From Myxococcota bacterium (lineage in GTDB: Bacteria > Myxococcota_C > UBA6777): 64,000 nucleotides of DNA. Position numbers and translations under genes: made by a program. The first letter of the stretch is position 1. Every line of letters starts with the position of its first letter. The notes beneath the pieces were generated by a model. That model searched no databases. It saw nothing but the letters and a program-made list of their open reading frames with translations, and was not told where the DNA came from. Shown here piece after piece: positions 43,014 through 52,294 of this stretch. The stretch spans positions 62,001 to 126,000 of the forward strand of contig JAKLKB010000002.1 in NCBI GenBank assembly GCA_023150835.1, written 5' to 3'.

Positions 43014-44729
43014 TTGGTAGGAGAACAGATCCCCCAAGAGCGTTGGCGAGCGCGGTTGTTGTTGGCAGCGGTGTTTGTGTTGGTGGGTTGCGGCATCGTG
43101 ATGGAGTTGATGATCGCGGGGTACGCCTCACACCTACAAGGCGACAGCATCTATCAATTTTCGCTGACGATCGGCTTGTTTATGAGTGCGATGGGGGTGG
43201 GCAGTTTTTTGACCCAACGTTTTGAGGATCGTTTGGTCGAGCGGATGGCGTGGGTGCAATGGAGTTTTGCAGCGAGCAGCGCGGCGACGATCTTGTTTTT
43301 GGGGCTATCGGATCAATTCACGACCAACTTTTCGCTGATGTCGCATGGATGGACGGTATGGATGGGGGGGCATATCGGCTTTATGCTACCGTTGGCGGTG
43401 CGGATCGTGGAGAGTGATCTACCGCTGCCGCGCTTGTTGGCGAGCGTGTTGTTTATGGACTACCTTGGGGCGTTGGCGGGTTCGTTGTGGTTTCCGTGGT
43501 GGCTGTTGCCGACCTTGGGCTTTGCGAACGGCGCGCTGGCGGTGGCTTTGGTGGCCTTGATCGGGCTGTCGTTGCTTGGGATCGCTTTTTGGCGGATTCT
43601 GCGAAGGGAACGGGGCCTTTGGTGGGCGACATTGCTTTTGCTCGGCGGGATCGCCCTCTCGTGGGATCGCACAGAGCGGATCCTTGAGCATTTGTCGATG
43701 CGTGGGATGAAAGGCGTCGAGAAGGTCCACATCGAACGCTCGCGCTACCAAGAGATCCGCTTTTTTCGTTATGGAAAAGAACATTTTTTGAGCCTGAATC
43801 GGTTTGCGCAATTCAGCAGCCAAGACGAACGCCGCTATCACGAGTCGTTGGTGCATCTTGCGATGCATCGGGCCAAACAGCACAAGCGGATCTTGATCTT
43901 GGGAGGCGGGGATGGCCTTGTGTTGCGCGAGTTGTGGCGTTATGCGGATGTTGCGCACGTTGTGATGGTCGATCTCGATCCCGCGATGACTCGTTTTGGT
44001 GCAACGCATCCTGTGATGCGCCGCCTCAACGAAGACTCGATGCTTCCGCCTAAGCCGCGAACCTACTGCCTCTACGAATCGATCTGCGGAAACGCCCGTC
44101 CCAAGCGGATCTATCAACAACGCATCAAACGTCCCGAAGCTTTTTGCCCACAGATCCCTGTTCACAAAAAGCCCGAAGATTCGACCTGTTCACTACACAT
44201 CCGCAAACAACAAAGCCATCCGACGCTTGAGATCCGCAACGAAGACGCATGGAAATATGTTGAACAAGCGAACACACCGTTTGATATCATCCTCTCGGAT
44301 CTACCCGACGCCACCAATATCTCGCTATCCAAGCTTTACAGCATCGAGTTTTATCGGATGCTTCGGCGCTTGCTGGCTCGGGGTGGGGCGATGGCGGTGC
44401 AGTCCACAACGGTGGCCCCGGGCTATCGTCGAGCGTTTTGGTGCATCCATAACACCATCCATGCAGCGGGCTTTGACACACAAGCCTATCATGCTTGGAT
44501 CCCAAGTTTTGGCCTGCATACGAGTTTTGTGTTGGCCGCCGATGAGCCTGTCGGCTTGCGAACGTTGCAATTCACCGTACCGACGCGCTTTTTACACGAT
44601 CAATTTTTGCCTGCGATGTTGTGGTTTCCCAAAGATATCGAGCATGTGAAGACGCGGATCAATCGGATCGATACGCACATCTTGTTGCGTTATCTGCTGA
44701 AAAACTCGCTGCTTGGGTCTGTGGAATGA
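43014..44729 (+). CDS. Membrane spermidine-synthase-like protein (1st of three)
   Basis: A 571-residue polyamine-aminopropyltransferase-like protein. TTG 43014 is chosen because GGAGG lies 6 bases upstream; the longer frame would read through MITE copy E. Residues 15-225 form about seven TM helices (VLVGCGIVMELMIAGYAS). The SpeE-like domain follows: ILGGGDGLVLREL (SAM site, about 296), VVMVDLDPAM, then, after an unusual 60-70-residue Cys/Lys-rich insert (about 340-405), LSDLPDATNISLSKLYSIEFY, the signature of this membrane subfamily (Asp of SDLPD kept). No C-terminal TM. The substrate need not be putrescine. Its stop overlaps the next start (ATGA). Confidence 0.8.
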   Translation: MVGEQIPQERWRARLLLAAVFVLVGCGIVMELMIAGYASHLQGDSIYQFSLTIGLFMSAMGVGSFLTQRFEDRLVERMAWVQWSFAASSAATILFLGLSDQFTTNFSLMSHGWTVWMGGHIGFMLPLAVRIVESDLPLPRLLASVLFMDYLGALAGSLWFPWWLLPTLGFANGALAVALVALIGLSLLGIAFWRILRRERGLWWATLLLLGGIALSWDRTERILEHLSMRGMKGVEKVHIERSRYQEIRFFRYGKEHFLSLNRFAQFSSQDERRYHESLVHLAMHRAKQHKRILILGGGDGLVLRELWRYADVAHVVMVDLDPAMTRFGATHPVMRRLNEDSMLPPKPRTYCLYESICGNARPKRIYQQRIKRPEAFCPQIPVHKKPEDSTCSLHIRKQQSHPTLEIRNEDAWKYVEQANTPFDIILSDLPDATNISLSKLYSIEFYRMLRRLLARGGAMAVQSTTVAPGYRRAFWCIHNTIHAAGFDTQAYHAWIPSFGLHTSFVLAADEPVGLRTLQFTVPTRFLHDQFLPAMLWFPKDIEHVKTRINRIDTHILLRYLLKNSLLGSVE

Positions 44730-46369
44730 ACGTGATCCGTACGGGCTTACGCCCTGAGCGCAGTTTGGTGATCGGTTTGGGTTGTTTGTTGGGGGCATAC
44801 TTGTTCCAAGTGCAGCGCTACACGTGGGGTTGGGGTACGATCCCGGGGCGCGATGCAGCGGTGTGGGTGTTGGTGGGTTTGCTTGTGGGGATGATCTGGG
44901 GATGGAAACGACCAATTCATCGGGGTATATGGGTGGTGTTGTTGGCTGTATTGTCGAGTCCGCCGTGTTTGCACGAGATGTTGCGTCGCGAATGGCTCGG
45001 GCGGTGGTGGCTTGAGGGTGCAAGTGTTGTGTTGGTCGGGTCGGCGGGATGGGCTTTTGCGATGCCGTTTCGTGCGTTGGTGCAGATCGATCTGCGCGAA
45101 GAAGAGCGTGTTGCGTTGGGGGTGTTGTTGGGAGACCTCCTGCTTTTGGCAACGATCTGGGCGATCCTACCGTACTTTGGTGTCTTGCCTACAGCGGCAG
45201 CGTTGGGGGTGGCGTTGTGGTTTTGGTTGTGGCGTGCGTACCCCTCTGTGCTTCTGGCGTGCTGTTGCTTTTTTCCCGCTGTTGCGTGTGGGCTGATGCC
45301 TTGGAGCAGCGGAGTGTTCCTTAGCATCGCGGGGACGTGGCCTGTGGAGCGGCGTGAGATCGATGGGCGGTCGTTTTATGTGGAGCGTGATCGACGAGTG
45401 CCTTTGTTTCGGATAGTAGGCTCGGGCGGAGAAGTGTTGTCCGCAGATCAGCATCGGATGGCGGAAGCGATGATCGCCCCGTGGTTCGAGGATCTCCGAG
45501 GCCCTGCGCGGATCATGCTTGTGGGCGGGGAGGATGGGTTCTTGTTGCGAGAGATCCTTTCTTCGCCGGCGGTCGTGCGGGTGGATCTGTGGAGTGTGCG
45601 GGCGGATCGCCTTGCTTTCTTTGCGAGCCACCCGATCACACGGCGCTTTCATCAAGATGCTTTCCGAGATCCGCGTGTTTTCGTTCACATCCATCCAAAC
45701 CCCGCAGCACTCGTTGTTGCGCTTGAACGCACCGCACCAAGAGGGTATGCCGCGATCCTTCAATCCGTCGATCCACCCGCCCATCAAAGCGATCGATGGT
45801 TGTACCAGCCGAGCGTTTTTCGCACCTTGCGCCGCCACTTGCAGCCACAAGGCCCGCTCGTCGTCGCCGCAGGAAACTGGGAAGACCCCGATGACATCGC
45901 CTGTGTTGGCCACGCTTTGCGGTGGGCGGGCTTTTTTACACAGCCCTATCGGACCTCCGGCATGGATATCACATGGTCTTTTTGGTGGGCCTCGACAAAG
46001 CGCCCTTCGCCCCGCCTTGTTCGCATCCCTTCGGGTTTGCGCTCGATCCGACAAGCCCGATGGCTCGGGATGCTCACCTTCCCTCGCCTCTTTGATCCCC
46101 GTCGCGCACCCTTGCCCGAATGTGCTGCGCCCTCTGTACCGCCCTCTGTACCGCCCTCTGTACCGCCCTCTGTACCGCCCTCTGTACCGCCCTCTGTACC
46201 GTCTTCTGTACCGTCTTCTGTATCGTCTTCTGTACCGTCCTCGGGGTCCACAAGCGTCCCCCCCAAGGCGAGTCTGCGAATGCAACCACTTCAAAAACGC
46301 CCAAACAACGGGGAAAAACAGCCCTCCCCTCCCCGCAAGACTCCCCTCCCCTTTCGCCAATCCATGTAG
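44726..46369 (+). CDS. Degenerate membrane spermidine-synthase-like protein (2nd of three)
   Basis: A 547-residue protein translationally coupled to its upstream paralogue (ATGA). N-terminal TM helices, then a SpeE-like half: IMLVGGEDGFLLREI keeps the glycine loop and VVRVDLWSVR the next strand. The motif equivalent to DLPDPxNxxLxKLYS has become ILQSVDPPAHQSDRWLYQP, losing the first Asp. The enzyme is probably inactive or altered and may serve as a partner of its neighbours. The C-terminal 80 residues are low complexity, including a PSVP repeat from a 12-bp tandem array at 46129-46240, and end in basic Pro/Lys residues. Confidence 0.7.
   Translation: MNVIRTGLRPERSLVIGLGCLLGAYLFQVQRYTWGWGTIPGRDAAVWVLVGLLVGMIWGWKRPIHRGIWVVLLAVLSSPPCLHEMLRREWLGRWWLEGASVVLVGSAGWAFAMPFRALVQIDLREEERVALGVLLGDLLLLATIWAILPYFGVLPTAAALGVALWFWLWRAYPSVLLACCCFFPAVACGLMPWSSGVFLSIAGTWPVERREIDGRSFYVERDRRVPLFRIVGSGGEVLSADQHRMAEAMIAPWFEDLRGPARIMLVGGEDGFLLREILSSPAVVRVDLWSVRADRLAFFASHPITRRFHQDAFRDPRVFVHIHPNPAALVVALERTAPRGYAAILQSVDPPAHQSDRWLYQPSVFRTLRRHLQPQGPLVVAAGNWEDPDDIACVGHALRWAGFFTQPYRTSGMDITWSFWWASTKRPSPRLVRIPSGLRSIRQARWLGMLTFPRLFDPRRAPLPECAAPSVPPSVPPSVPPSVPPSVPPSVPSSVPSSVSSSVPSSGSTSVPPKASLRMQPLQKRPNNGEKQPSPPRKTPLPFRQSM
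46129..46240 (+). repeat. 12-bp tandem repeat coding for PSVP
   Basis: About nine units of CCCTCTGTACCG and its TCTTCTGTACCG variant, in frame inside the second spermidine-synthase-like gene. The later units drift (CCG to TCG, TCT to TCC), so the array has aged from its 3' side. Confidence 0.9.
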
Positions 46370-46378
46370 GACAACGTC

Positions 46379-47971
46379 ATGTCTTCCAACCACACCGATA
46401 TCCCAAGCACTGCGCAAAATGCCTCCGCGACCAAGGTCGCCGATCCTTTTGATCCACAGCATCTCGCAGGGCGGCAGAAAAGCCGCGTCTTGCTGTTTTC
46501 GATCATGTTGATCGCCACCAACGGCGTGATCTACGAGCTGTTGATCGGAGGTTATTCTTCGTATCTGCTCGGGGACAGCATTACACAATTCTCGCTTACC
46601 ATCGGGCTGTTTATGAGTTCGATGGGAGTGGGTTCTTGGTTGACGCAACGCTTTGAGCGCGATCTTGAAGCACGCTTTGTCGAAGTTGAGATCTTGTTGG
46701 CTTTGGTAGGCGGTCCGACGGTGCTGTTGTTGGCGATGGCCCACATCTACACGCGGCTGTATTCGTGGGTGATGTTTGCTCTGATCGTCTTCATCGGGTG
46801 CTTGATCGGCTTCGAGATCCCTTTGGTGACGCGGATCGTCGAGCGTTATGGCGGCCTCAAAAAAGCCCTTGCGAACGTGCTTTCCTTTGATTACATCGGC
46901 GCATTGTTTGGCTCGCTGTTGTTTCCGTTGGTGCTGTTGCCCGAACTCGGTTTTGCGCGAACTTCGTTCTTTATCGGCTTGGTCAATCTCGGTGTGGCGG
47001 GCGTCAACCTCTGGAGCTTTCGCAGCGATCTAGGAAAAAACCTAGGGCGACTGTGGTTTGGAACGATCTTCACAGCGCTGCTGTTGGGCATCGGCTTCTT
47101 TTACTCGGCAGGCTGGATCGAACGCGCCCGTGAATCAGCCACCCAACAAAAGCTCGTTCATCTCGAACATACCCCTTATCAACATCTTCGCTTTGTCAAA
47201 GAGCAAGGCAAAAGAGGCCCGATCTACCGACTTTATCTGAATGGAGAGCATCAGTTTAGCAGCGACAGCGAACGGCGTTATCACGAGGCTCTGGTGCATC
47301 CAGCGATGGCAGCGGCCCCCAAGCGTCAACGCATCTTGATCTTGGGCGGGGGCGATGCGCTCGCCCTACGCGAGGTCTGCCGATACAAAGAAGTCCATGA
47401 GATCGTGATGGTCGATCTCGATCCTGCAATGACTCGGTTTGCACGAAGCCACCCGCTGATGCGCCAACTCAACGAAGACGCCCTGCGCGATCCGCGATTG
47501 ACGCTCTACAATATGGACGCTTCGCTTTACATCCAACGCCCGAACATCCGTCCTTTTGATGTCGTGATCATCGATCTTCCCGTTCCCACCAATATCGGGC
47601 TATCCAAACTCTACACCGTCCATTTTTATCGGATGCTTCGGCGCGTGACACACCCTCAAAGCGTTCTTGTCACCGAAGCCGCTGTCCTCAACCCCATCGA
47701 ATACAAACCCTTTTGGTCGATCCATCGCACACAAACCCGCGCAGGTTGGCGAGTCTACCCCTTTGTTCTCGAAACGATGGCCTTCTTTCTCTTTCGCCAA
47801 ACGCCGATCGATACGGACTCTTTGCGCCCGCTTGTTCCCACACAATCGCTTTCCGAAGGCGCGCTTGCTGCGGCCTTTTCACTCCCTCCCGATGCGACGC
47901 CCCCCCACCTTCTTCCCGCCAATACGCTCGACACGCACGCTCTTTTGCGCCTTATCTTGCAACTACGCTAA
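46379..47971 (+). CDS. Membrane spermidine-synthase-like protein (3rd of three)
   Basis: A 530-residue intact paralogue of the gene at 43014. After a 35-residue hydrophilic N-terminus, TM helices begin with LLFSIMLIATNGVIYELLIGG; MGVGSWLTQRFE parallels MGVGSFLTQRFE in the first copy. SpeE-like domain: ILILGGGDALALREV (about 320), IVMVDLDPAMTRFARSHP and IIDLPVPTNIGLSKLYTVHFY with the first Asp kept. It lacks the Cys/Lys insert of copy one. The start lies 9 bases after the preceding stop, so the three form an operon. Lipid- or protein-linked aminopropyl transfer in the membrane is possible, but the substrate is unknown. Confidence 0.82.
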   Translation: MSSNHTDIPSTAQNASATKVADPFDPQHLAGRQKSRVLLFSIMLIATNGVIYELLIGGYSSYLLGDSITQFSLTIGLFMSSMGVGSWLTQRFERDLEARFVEVEILLALVGGPTVLLLAMAHIYTRLYSWVMFALIVFIGCLIGFEIPLVTRIVERYGGLKKALANVLSFDYIGALFGSLLFPLVLLPELGFARTSFFIGLVNLGVAGVNLWSFRSDLGKNLGRLWFGTIFTALLLGIGFFYSAGWIERARESATQQKLVHLEHTPYQHLRFVKEQGKRGPIYRLYLNGEHQFSSDSERRYHEALVHPAMAAAPKRQRILILGGGDALALREVCRYKEVHEIVMVDLDPAMTRFARSHPLMRQLNEDALRDPRLTLYNMDASLYIQRPNIRPFDVVIIDLPVPTNIGLSKLYTVHFYRMLRRVTHPQSVLVTEAAVLNPIEYKPFWSIHRTQTRAGWRVYPFVLETMAFFLFRQTPIDTDSLRPLVPTQSLSEGALAAAFSLPPDATPPHLLPANTLDTHALLRLILQLR

Positions 47972-48105
47972 CGCCCACACAACCTTTTGCATCGGGTAGA
48001 AGTGACGCAGTTCTTGAGCTTGGCTTGATCTTCATCGGGCTGGCTGCTAAAGTGGGGGCGTTTCGCGGCAAGTTTGTATTTTGAAAAAATGTAGAGAACA
48101 AGACG

Positions 48106-51036
48106 ATGTCTGAGTATGCGGCAACCTCTCCAAGTGGCGCTTCGTTATTGAATCAAAAGTTGGGCAAGTGGCATCTTCTGCGCCAGTTGGGCGAAGGGGG
48201 GATGTCGATCGTGTACTTGGGCTATCATCCGCTGCTTGAGCGCAAAGGGGCCGTCAAAGTGATGCGCCCTGAGATGCTCCAAAACAAAGACGTACTCGAA
48301 CGCTTTCGACGCGAAGCACTCGCCACCAACAAGCTCCAACACCCCAACATCATCCAAGTCTACGACTTTGAAGAAGCCCCACAGGTCGGCTATTACATGG
48401 TCTTGGAATACCTCGAAGGCCAAGAGATGGGCGAGATCGCCCCCCAATTCCCCATGCCGATCGATTGGATATTGGGCGTCTTTGAGCAAGTCTGCGCCGG
48501 CCTTGCGGCCACCCACAAAGCAGGCATCATCCACCGCGATCTCAAACCCTCCAATATCTTTCTTCTACCCCACCAACCCCACCCACGCGCCAAGATCCTC
48601 GACTTTGGGATCGCCAAACAACAAAAAGTCGACCACCAACTCACCCGCACAGGCACGATCATGGGTACGCCAGCCTATCTCGCGCCCGAACAGATGATCT
48701 CCCAAAAAGACCTTCCCAACGCCCAAAGCGCCGATATCTACGCCATCGGCGTGATCTTGTACCAAGTCCTCACAGGCAAACTTCCGATCGAACGCGAAAA
48801 CTTACTCGAATTCCTCTACGCCATCGCCAGCGAAGAACCCGCCAAGATCGGCCATTTTCGCCCCGAACTCAAAGGTTCTCTGCTCGAAAAACTCGTCGCA
48901 CGCATCCTGCTCAAAGATCCTACAGCGCGCCCGCAAACCATGGAAGACCTCTGGGCTGAACTCGAAAAAGCCGGAAAACGCTTCCAAGATCCCCTCCAAG
49001 GCACAAAGTCGATCCCTCCCATCCGCATCCCTGAACCCTTCCCGTTGCCGTCTTCCGCTGAGTTACTCACCCCTCCCCCGATCAGCCTTGCTCAACCGTT
49101 GCCCACCCCTTCGCCTGCGTTTCAACCCCCCCCTTCCACCCCCAAAGCCACCCCCACACCCCGACAAGCCCTTCCTACGGGCTTTCTCGAAGAACCTCTC
49201 GAACGTGCCTCGACCATGGCCTTCGAGGACACTTCCACCAACGACCTCCGCCCCAAAGCCGACGCAGCACAACGCGATATCTCCACACACACGCCTCAAA
49301 GCCCCTTCGCAAGCCCCTCTCCACACACTCCCCCCTCGTTGCAAGAAGACGAAACGACCGCCTCTCCTTCCCACGCAGCCCACGAACACGACACCCAACG
49401 CATCGATCTACCTCAAAAACGCCGCCGCCAAACAGTATTTTTGGGCTTTGCTGTGTTGGTGTTGGTGGTCAGCGGCTGGTTTGGATGGGGCCGATTTCAT
49501 CCTGCGGTGACATCCACGCAAACGCCCGTCGTTTCGCACCCGATCACACCACCGCCACCCCGCCGTTCTTTTCTCGATGGCCTGCTTGCCGAGGCGGGCG
49601 ATGCTTTTCGCCAGAAAAATTATCAAAAAGCTGTTGCGCTGTGGAAACGTGCGCTTGATGACAAGCGCCTCGATCCCAAACAGCAAGGCAAGCTCTACCG
49701 AGGCATCGGTTTGGCGATGGTTCGAGACAACAAAAACGACGCTGCGATGCGGTATTATCGACTCTACCTACAAGCCCCTGACAGCGAAGAGGCCGAAGAT
49801 GCCAAAGAACGCGCCCGAGTCCGCGAAGAAGTCTTGCCCCAAATGGAGCGCGATTTCAAAAACCGTATGGCCGAAGCCGAGCGCTTGATGATCCAACTCA
49901 AGCGCCACGCTCGCGCCAAAAAACTCGCCGCAATGAAGGAGACGTACGCGCAGATCCAAGCCATCCTCCCCACCACCCCCTCCGTTCACGCACAAGTCGC
50001 TCAACAGCTCGCTCCCCTCTTGCCCTACCATGCCCTGACCCTTTACGACCACATATCCGACAAGATGACGTTGACTCCCAAAGAATTCGAACGCTTCAAA
50101 GCGCACGCGAAGACCCTGCGTGAGAGCCTCGAAAAACGCGAAAACGCCCTTGCCAAGGTCTTTCAAAAAGCCTTCGCCATGCTACCCAAATCAAAAAAAC
50201 ATCAGGCCGCTCAAGCCATGCTTCTTCGAGAGTTCCGCAAAGCACCGATACTCGGGTTCCAACATCCAAAGCTCGCCGCACACCTAGACGAACTCATCCA
50301 CAAATCGCCCAAGATCGCAGACGCCTTGTTGCGTGAGTGGCACACCCAACAAAGCAAGATCGAAAAGAACGGTGCCTTGGCTTGGAAAGAACAAGCCCCC
50401 AACCCTTACACCGACAGCGCACAACTCCAACAACGGCGCGGACAGCTCTCCCAACTCAGCAAACTCCTCGCGCTGCGCCAACAGATGCGCGAGGCTTTAC
50501 ACAAACTCTCTGCCAACGACTCGATCGCGCTCTATTCGTCGTTTCGCAAACAATGGAACCGCGCAGAGGCTGACCCCTTCAAAGATCGTCCTCGCTTCTT
50601 TCCCCGACTCAACGCCTACACCACACTCCCCGACGCCATCGACGTGATGTGGAAAAGCCACAAACAACTGCTCCGCAACCGCGACGAAGGCGCTTTCCGT
50701 ACCTTTGCCCAAGAAGCTGCTCGCCTTCGCGGCCTCCTCCAACAACACGCCTCTTTTCTTGCTGTGCTGTATTCCCCCGCCCTGCTCAAACATTGGCGCA
50801 ACGAGATCCATCGCCTCGAAAAGATCTGCAAACAAGGGCAAGAGCTTCTGCACACAGGTGGCGTTCTGCTCCAAAAACAGCGATGGCTCCAAGCCGAAGA
50901 ACGCTTTACGGCCTTCCAAAAGCTTTTCCCCCAATACATCCGCATCGACTGGCTCAACAAACAGATCCGCACCTGCCAATGCGCACGCGGTGTGACGTGG
51001 GTCTCTTGTGACGATATCCAGATCAAAAAACCTTGA
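48106..51036 (+). CDS. Large Ser/Thr protein kinase with TM helix and helical sensor region
   Basis: A 976-residue protein. Kinase domain 20-290: glycine loop LGEGGMSIVYLG, AVKV lysine Lys51, Glu70, catalytic HRDLKPSN (His143, Asp145), DFG (166-168) and APE (APEQM) are intact. A Pro-rich segment (300-430) leads to a TM helix (about 444-466, FLGFAVLVLVVSGWFGWG). The periplasmic or extracytoplasmic part (about 480-976) is coiled-coil and TPR-like (AVALWKRALDDKRLDPKQQG, RERARVREEVLPQMERDFKNR). This is the classic Myxococcota sensor-kinase plan. It ends 20 bases from a convergent SpoT-HD-like gene. Confidence 0.9.
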   Translation: MSEYAATSPSGASLLNQKLGKWHLLRQLGEGGMSIVYLGYHPLLERKGAVKVMRPEMLQNKDVLERFRREALATNKLQHPNIIQVYDFEEAPQVGYYMVLEYLEGQEMGEIAPQFPMPIDWILGVFEQVCAGLAATHKAGIIHRDLKPSNIFLLPHQPHPRAKILDFGIAKQQKVDHQLTRTGTIMGTPAYLAPEQMISQKDLPNAQSADIYAIGVILYQVLTGKLPIERENLLEFLYAIASEEPAKIGHFRPELKGSLLEKLVARILLKDPTARPQTMEDLWAELEKAGKRFQDPLQGTKSIPPIRIPEPFPLPSSAELLTPPPISLAQPLPTPSPAFQPPPSTPKATPTPRQALPTGFLEEPLERASTMAFEDTSTNDLRPKADAAQRDISTHTPQSPFASPSPHTPPSLQEDETTASPSHAAHEHDTQRIDLPQKRRRQTVFLGFAVLVLVVSGWFGWGRFHPAVTSTQTPVVSHPITPPPPRRSFLDGLLAEAGDAFRQKNYQKAVALWKRALDDKRLDPKQQGKLYRGIGLAMVRDNKNDAAMRYYRLYLQAPDSEEAEDAKERARVREEVLPQMERDFKNRMAEAERLMIQLKRHARAKKLAAMKETYAQIQAILPTTPSVHAQVAQQLAPLLPYHALTLYDHISDKMTLTPKEFERFKAHAKTLRESLEKRENALAKVFQKAFAMLPKSKKHQAAQAMLLREFRKAPILGFQHPKLAAHLDELIHKSPKIADALLREWHTQQSKIEKNGALAWKEQAPNPYTDSAQLQQRRGQLSQLSKLLALRQQMREALHKLSANDSIALYSSFRKQWNRAEADPFKDRPRFFPRLNAYTTLPDAIDVMWKSHKQLLRNRDEGAFRTFAQEAARLRGLLQQHASFLAVLYSPALLKHWRNEIHRLEKICKQGQELLHTGGVLLQKQRWLQAEERFTAFQKLFPQYIRIDWLNKQIRTCQCARGVTWVSCDDIQIKKP

Positions 51037-51055
51037 GACGAATTCTGGGGCGAAC

Positions 51056-52222
51056 TCAGACCATCGTGTCTTCGATATCGAGACCGGAGGCTTTGACACC
51101 GCTGACATGGTAATGGGAGGAATTGAGGAAGCTTTCAAAGATGGTGAGAAAAGCAAGAGCAGCTTCGATCATCAGTTCTTTGTCGTCTTGCATTTTTTTG
51201 AGCATGGCTTTGCGGGTCTTGCTGTCGGGATGATCGAAGCGATCCTTAAACAGACCATCGAGTTTGTGGCCGCGTTGTGAGGAGGTGATGCGGTTGATAC
51301 CGCCGCCGTAGCAGTATTCCATCGCGTCCATCAGCAGGTGACGTTGCTTGATCGGATCGACGAGTTGGTAGTTGAGGATCTGGCTGAGGATGCGCCCGGA
51401 CTCTTGGATGCTTGCGGAAGCGAGGGCATCAAAGAGGCGTCGTGCGGTCAAAGTTTCGGAGTCAAGGGAGTAATTGCGCACAAGGGTTAAGAAGACAGCA
51501 TTTTTAAACATCTGGTAGAGTCGGTGGGCTTCATCCATTTGACCGGGAGCAGGGGGAGGTGTGAGCGTTTGACGGCGATCGGCTTTACGCAAGAACAAGA
51601 CATCGAAGATCAGTCGGAAGTATTCGTCGTTTCCTTCGTCGACCACGCGAAGATCGTAGGTATTGTCGAGTCGATCGGCGAGTTTTACCCAGATCAGTTC
51701 GGGGGTATGGCGGGCCTGCATCAAGAGGCGTCCGAGATATTCGTGGTATTGTTCTTCGGGGCGTTTGGTCAGCCACTTGATGCGCTCGTCGAGAAACCAA
51801 CGTTCTTCTTCGCTGAGTTGTTGTTGGAGCATCTCGTAGCGCCATTCGAGTTCTTGGCGTTGTTCGCTGTCCATCTCGGGGGTGAAGATATCTTCGTAAT
51901 AGTCGTGTAAGAAAGCAGTCAGCGTATCAAGGACAGTCGGGGTTTCAGAAGCCAAGACAAGAAGGTGTGAGGCGCGGAGGGGATGCAAGACAGCGAGCGG
52001 CCCCAAGCGGCGGAGGCGATTGCGATAGGCACGCAACAAAAAAGAGATGCCCGAAGAGAGCGCTTCCATCGAGCCTTGCAAGCGGCGGCGAGCCACCAAA
52101 CGCCCCATCAACGCTTCGATCGAGGGGTCTTTGGCGGCGAGCAGATAATTGATGCGAGCGGAAAGGCTCAAGAAGTCCTCGACAGAAAGGACTTGAAAGG
52201 GTTCATTTGAGGGATGATGCAT
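51056..52222 (-). CDS. HD-domain protein resembling the SpoT (p)ppGpp hydrolase domain
   Basis: A 388-residue protein. The ATG at 52222 has GGAG 6 bases upstream. Residues 75-200 look like a RelA/SpoT HD hydrolase: HPLRASHLLVLA gives the first His region, then FLHDYYEDIF, then ELIWVKLADRLDNTYDLR, very close to the SpoT KLADRxHNxxT motif. There is no synthetase, TGS or ACT domain. The rest is helical with no match. It might hydrolyse (p)ppGpp or a related nucleotide as a small alarmone hydrolase, but key His residues may be missing, so a degenerate regulatory role is equally possible. Confidence 0.6.
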   Translation of the reverse strand: MHHPSNEPFQVLSVEDFLSLSARINYLLAAKDPSIEALMGRLVARRRLQGSMEALSSGISFLLRAYRNRLRRLGPLAVLHPLRASHLLVLASETPTVLDTLTAFLHDYYEDIFTPEMDSEQRQELEWRYEMLQQQLSEEERWFLDERIKWLTKRPEEQYHEYLGRLLMQARHTPELIWVKLADRLDNTYDLRVVDEGNDEYFRLIFDVLFLRKADRRQTLTPPPAPGQMDEAHRLYQMFKNAVFLTLVRNYSLDSETLTARRLFDALASASIQESGRILSQILNYQLVDPIKQRHLLMDAMEYCYGGGINRITSSQRGHKLDGLFKDRFDHPDSKTRKAMLKKMQDDKELMIEAALAFLTIFESFLNSSHYHVSGVKASGLDIEDTMV

Positions 52223-52294
52223 GGCGAGCTCCTGTGGGCATACAGCGCATGGCAAGGCGTTATGATGCGCAAGCCCCACAGCGACGTCAAGCAC

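Noticed and set aside
45167-46744. 525-residue open frame on the minus strand
   Set aside because: Antisense to the second and third spermidine-synthase-like genes; repeat-derived RRYR run and no start signal.
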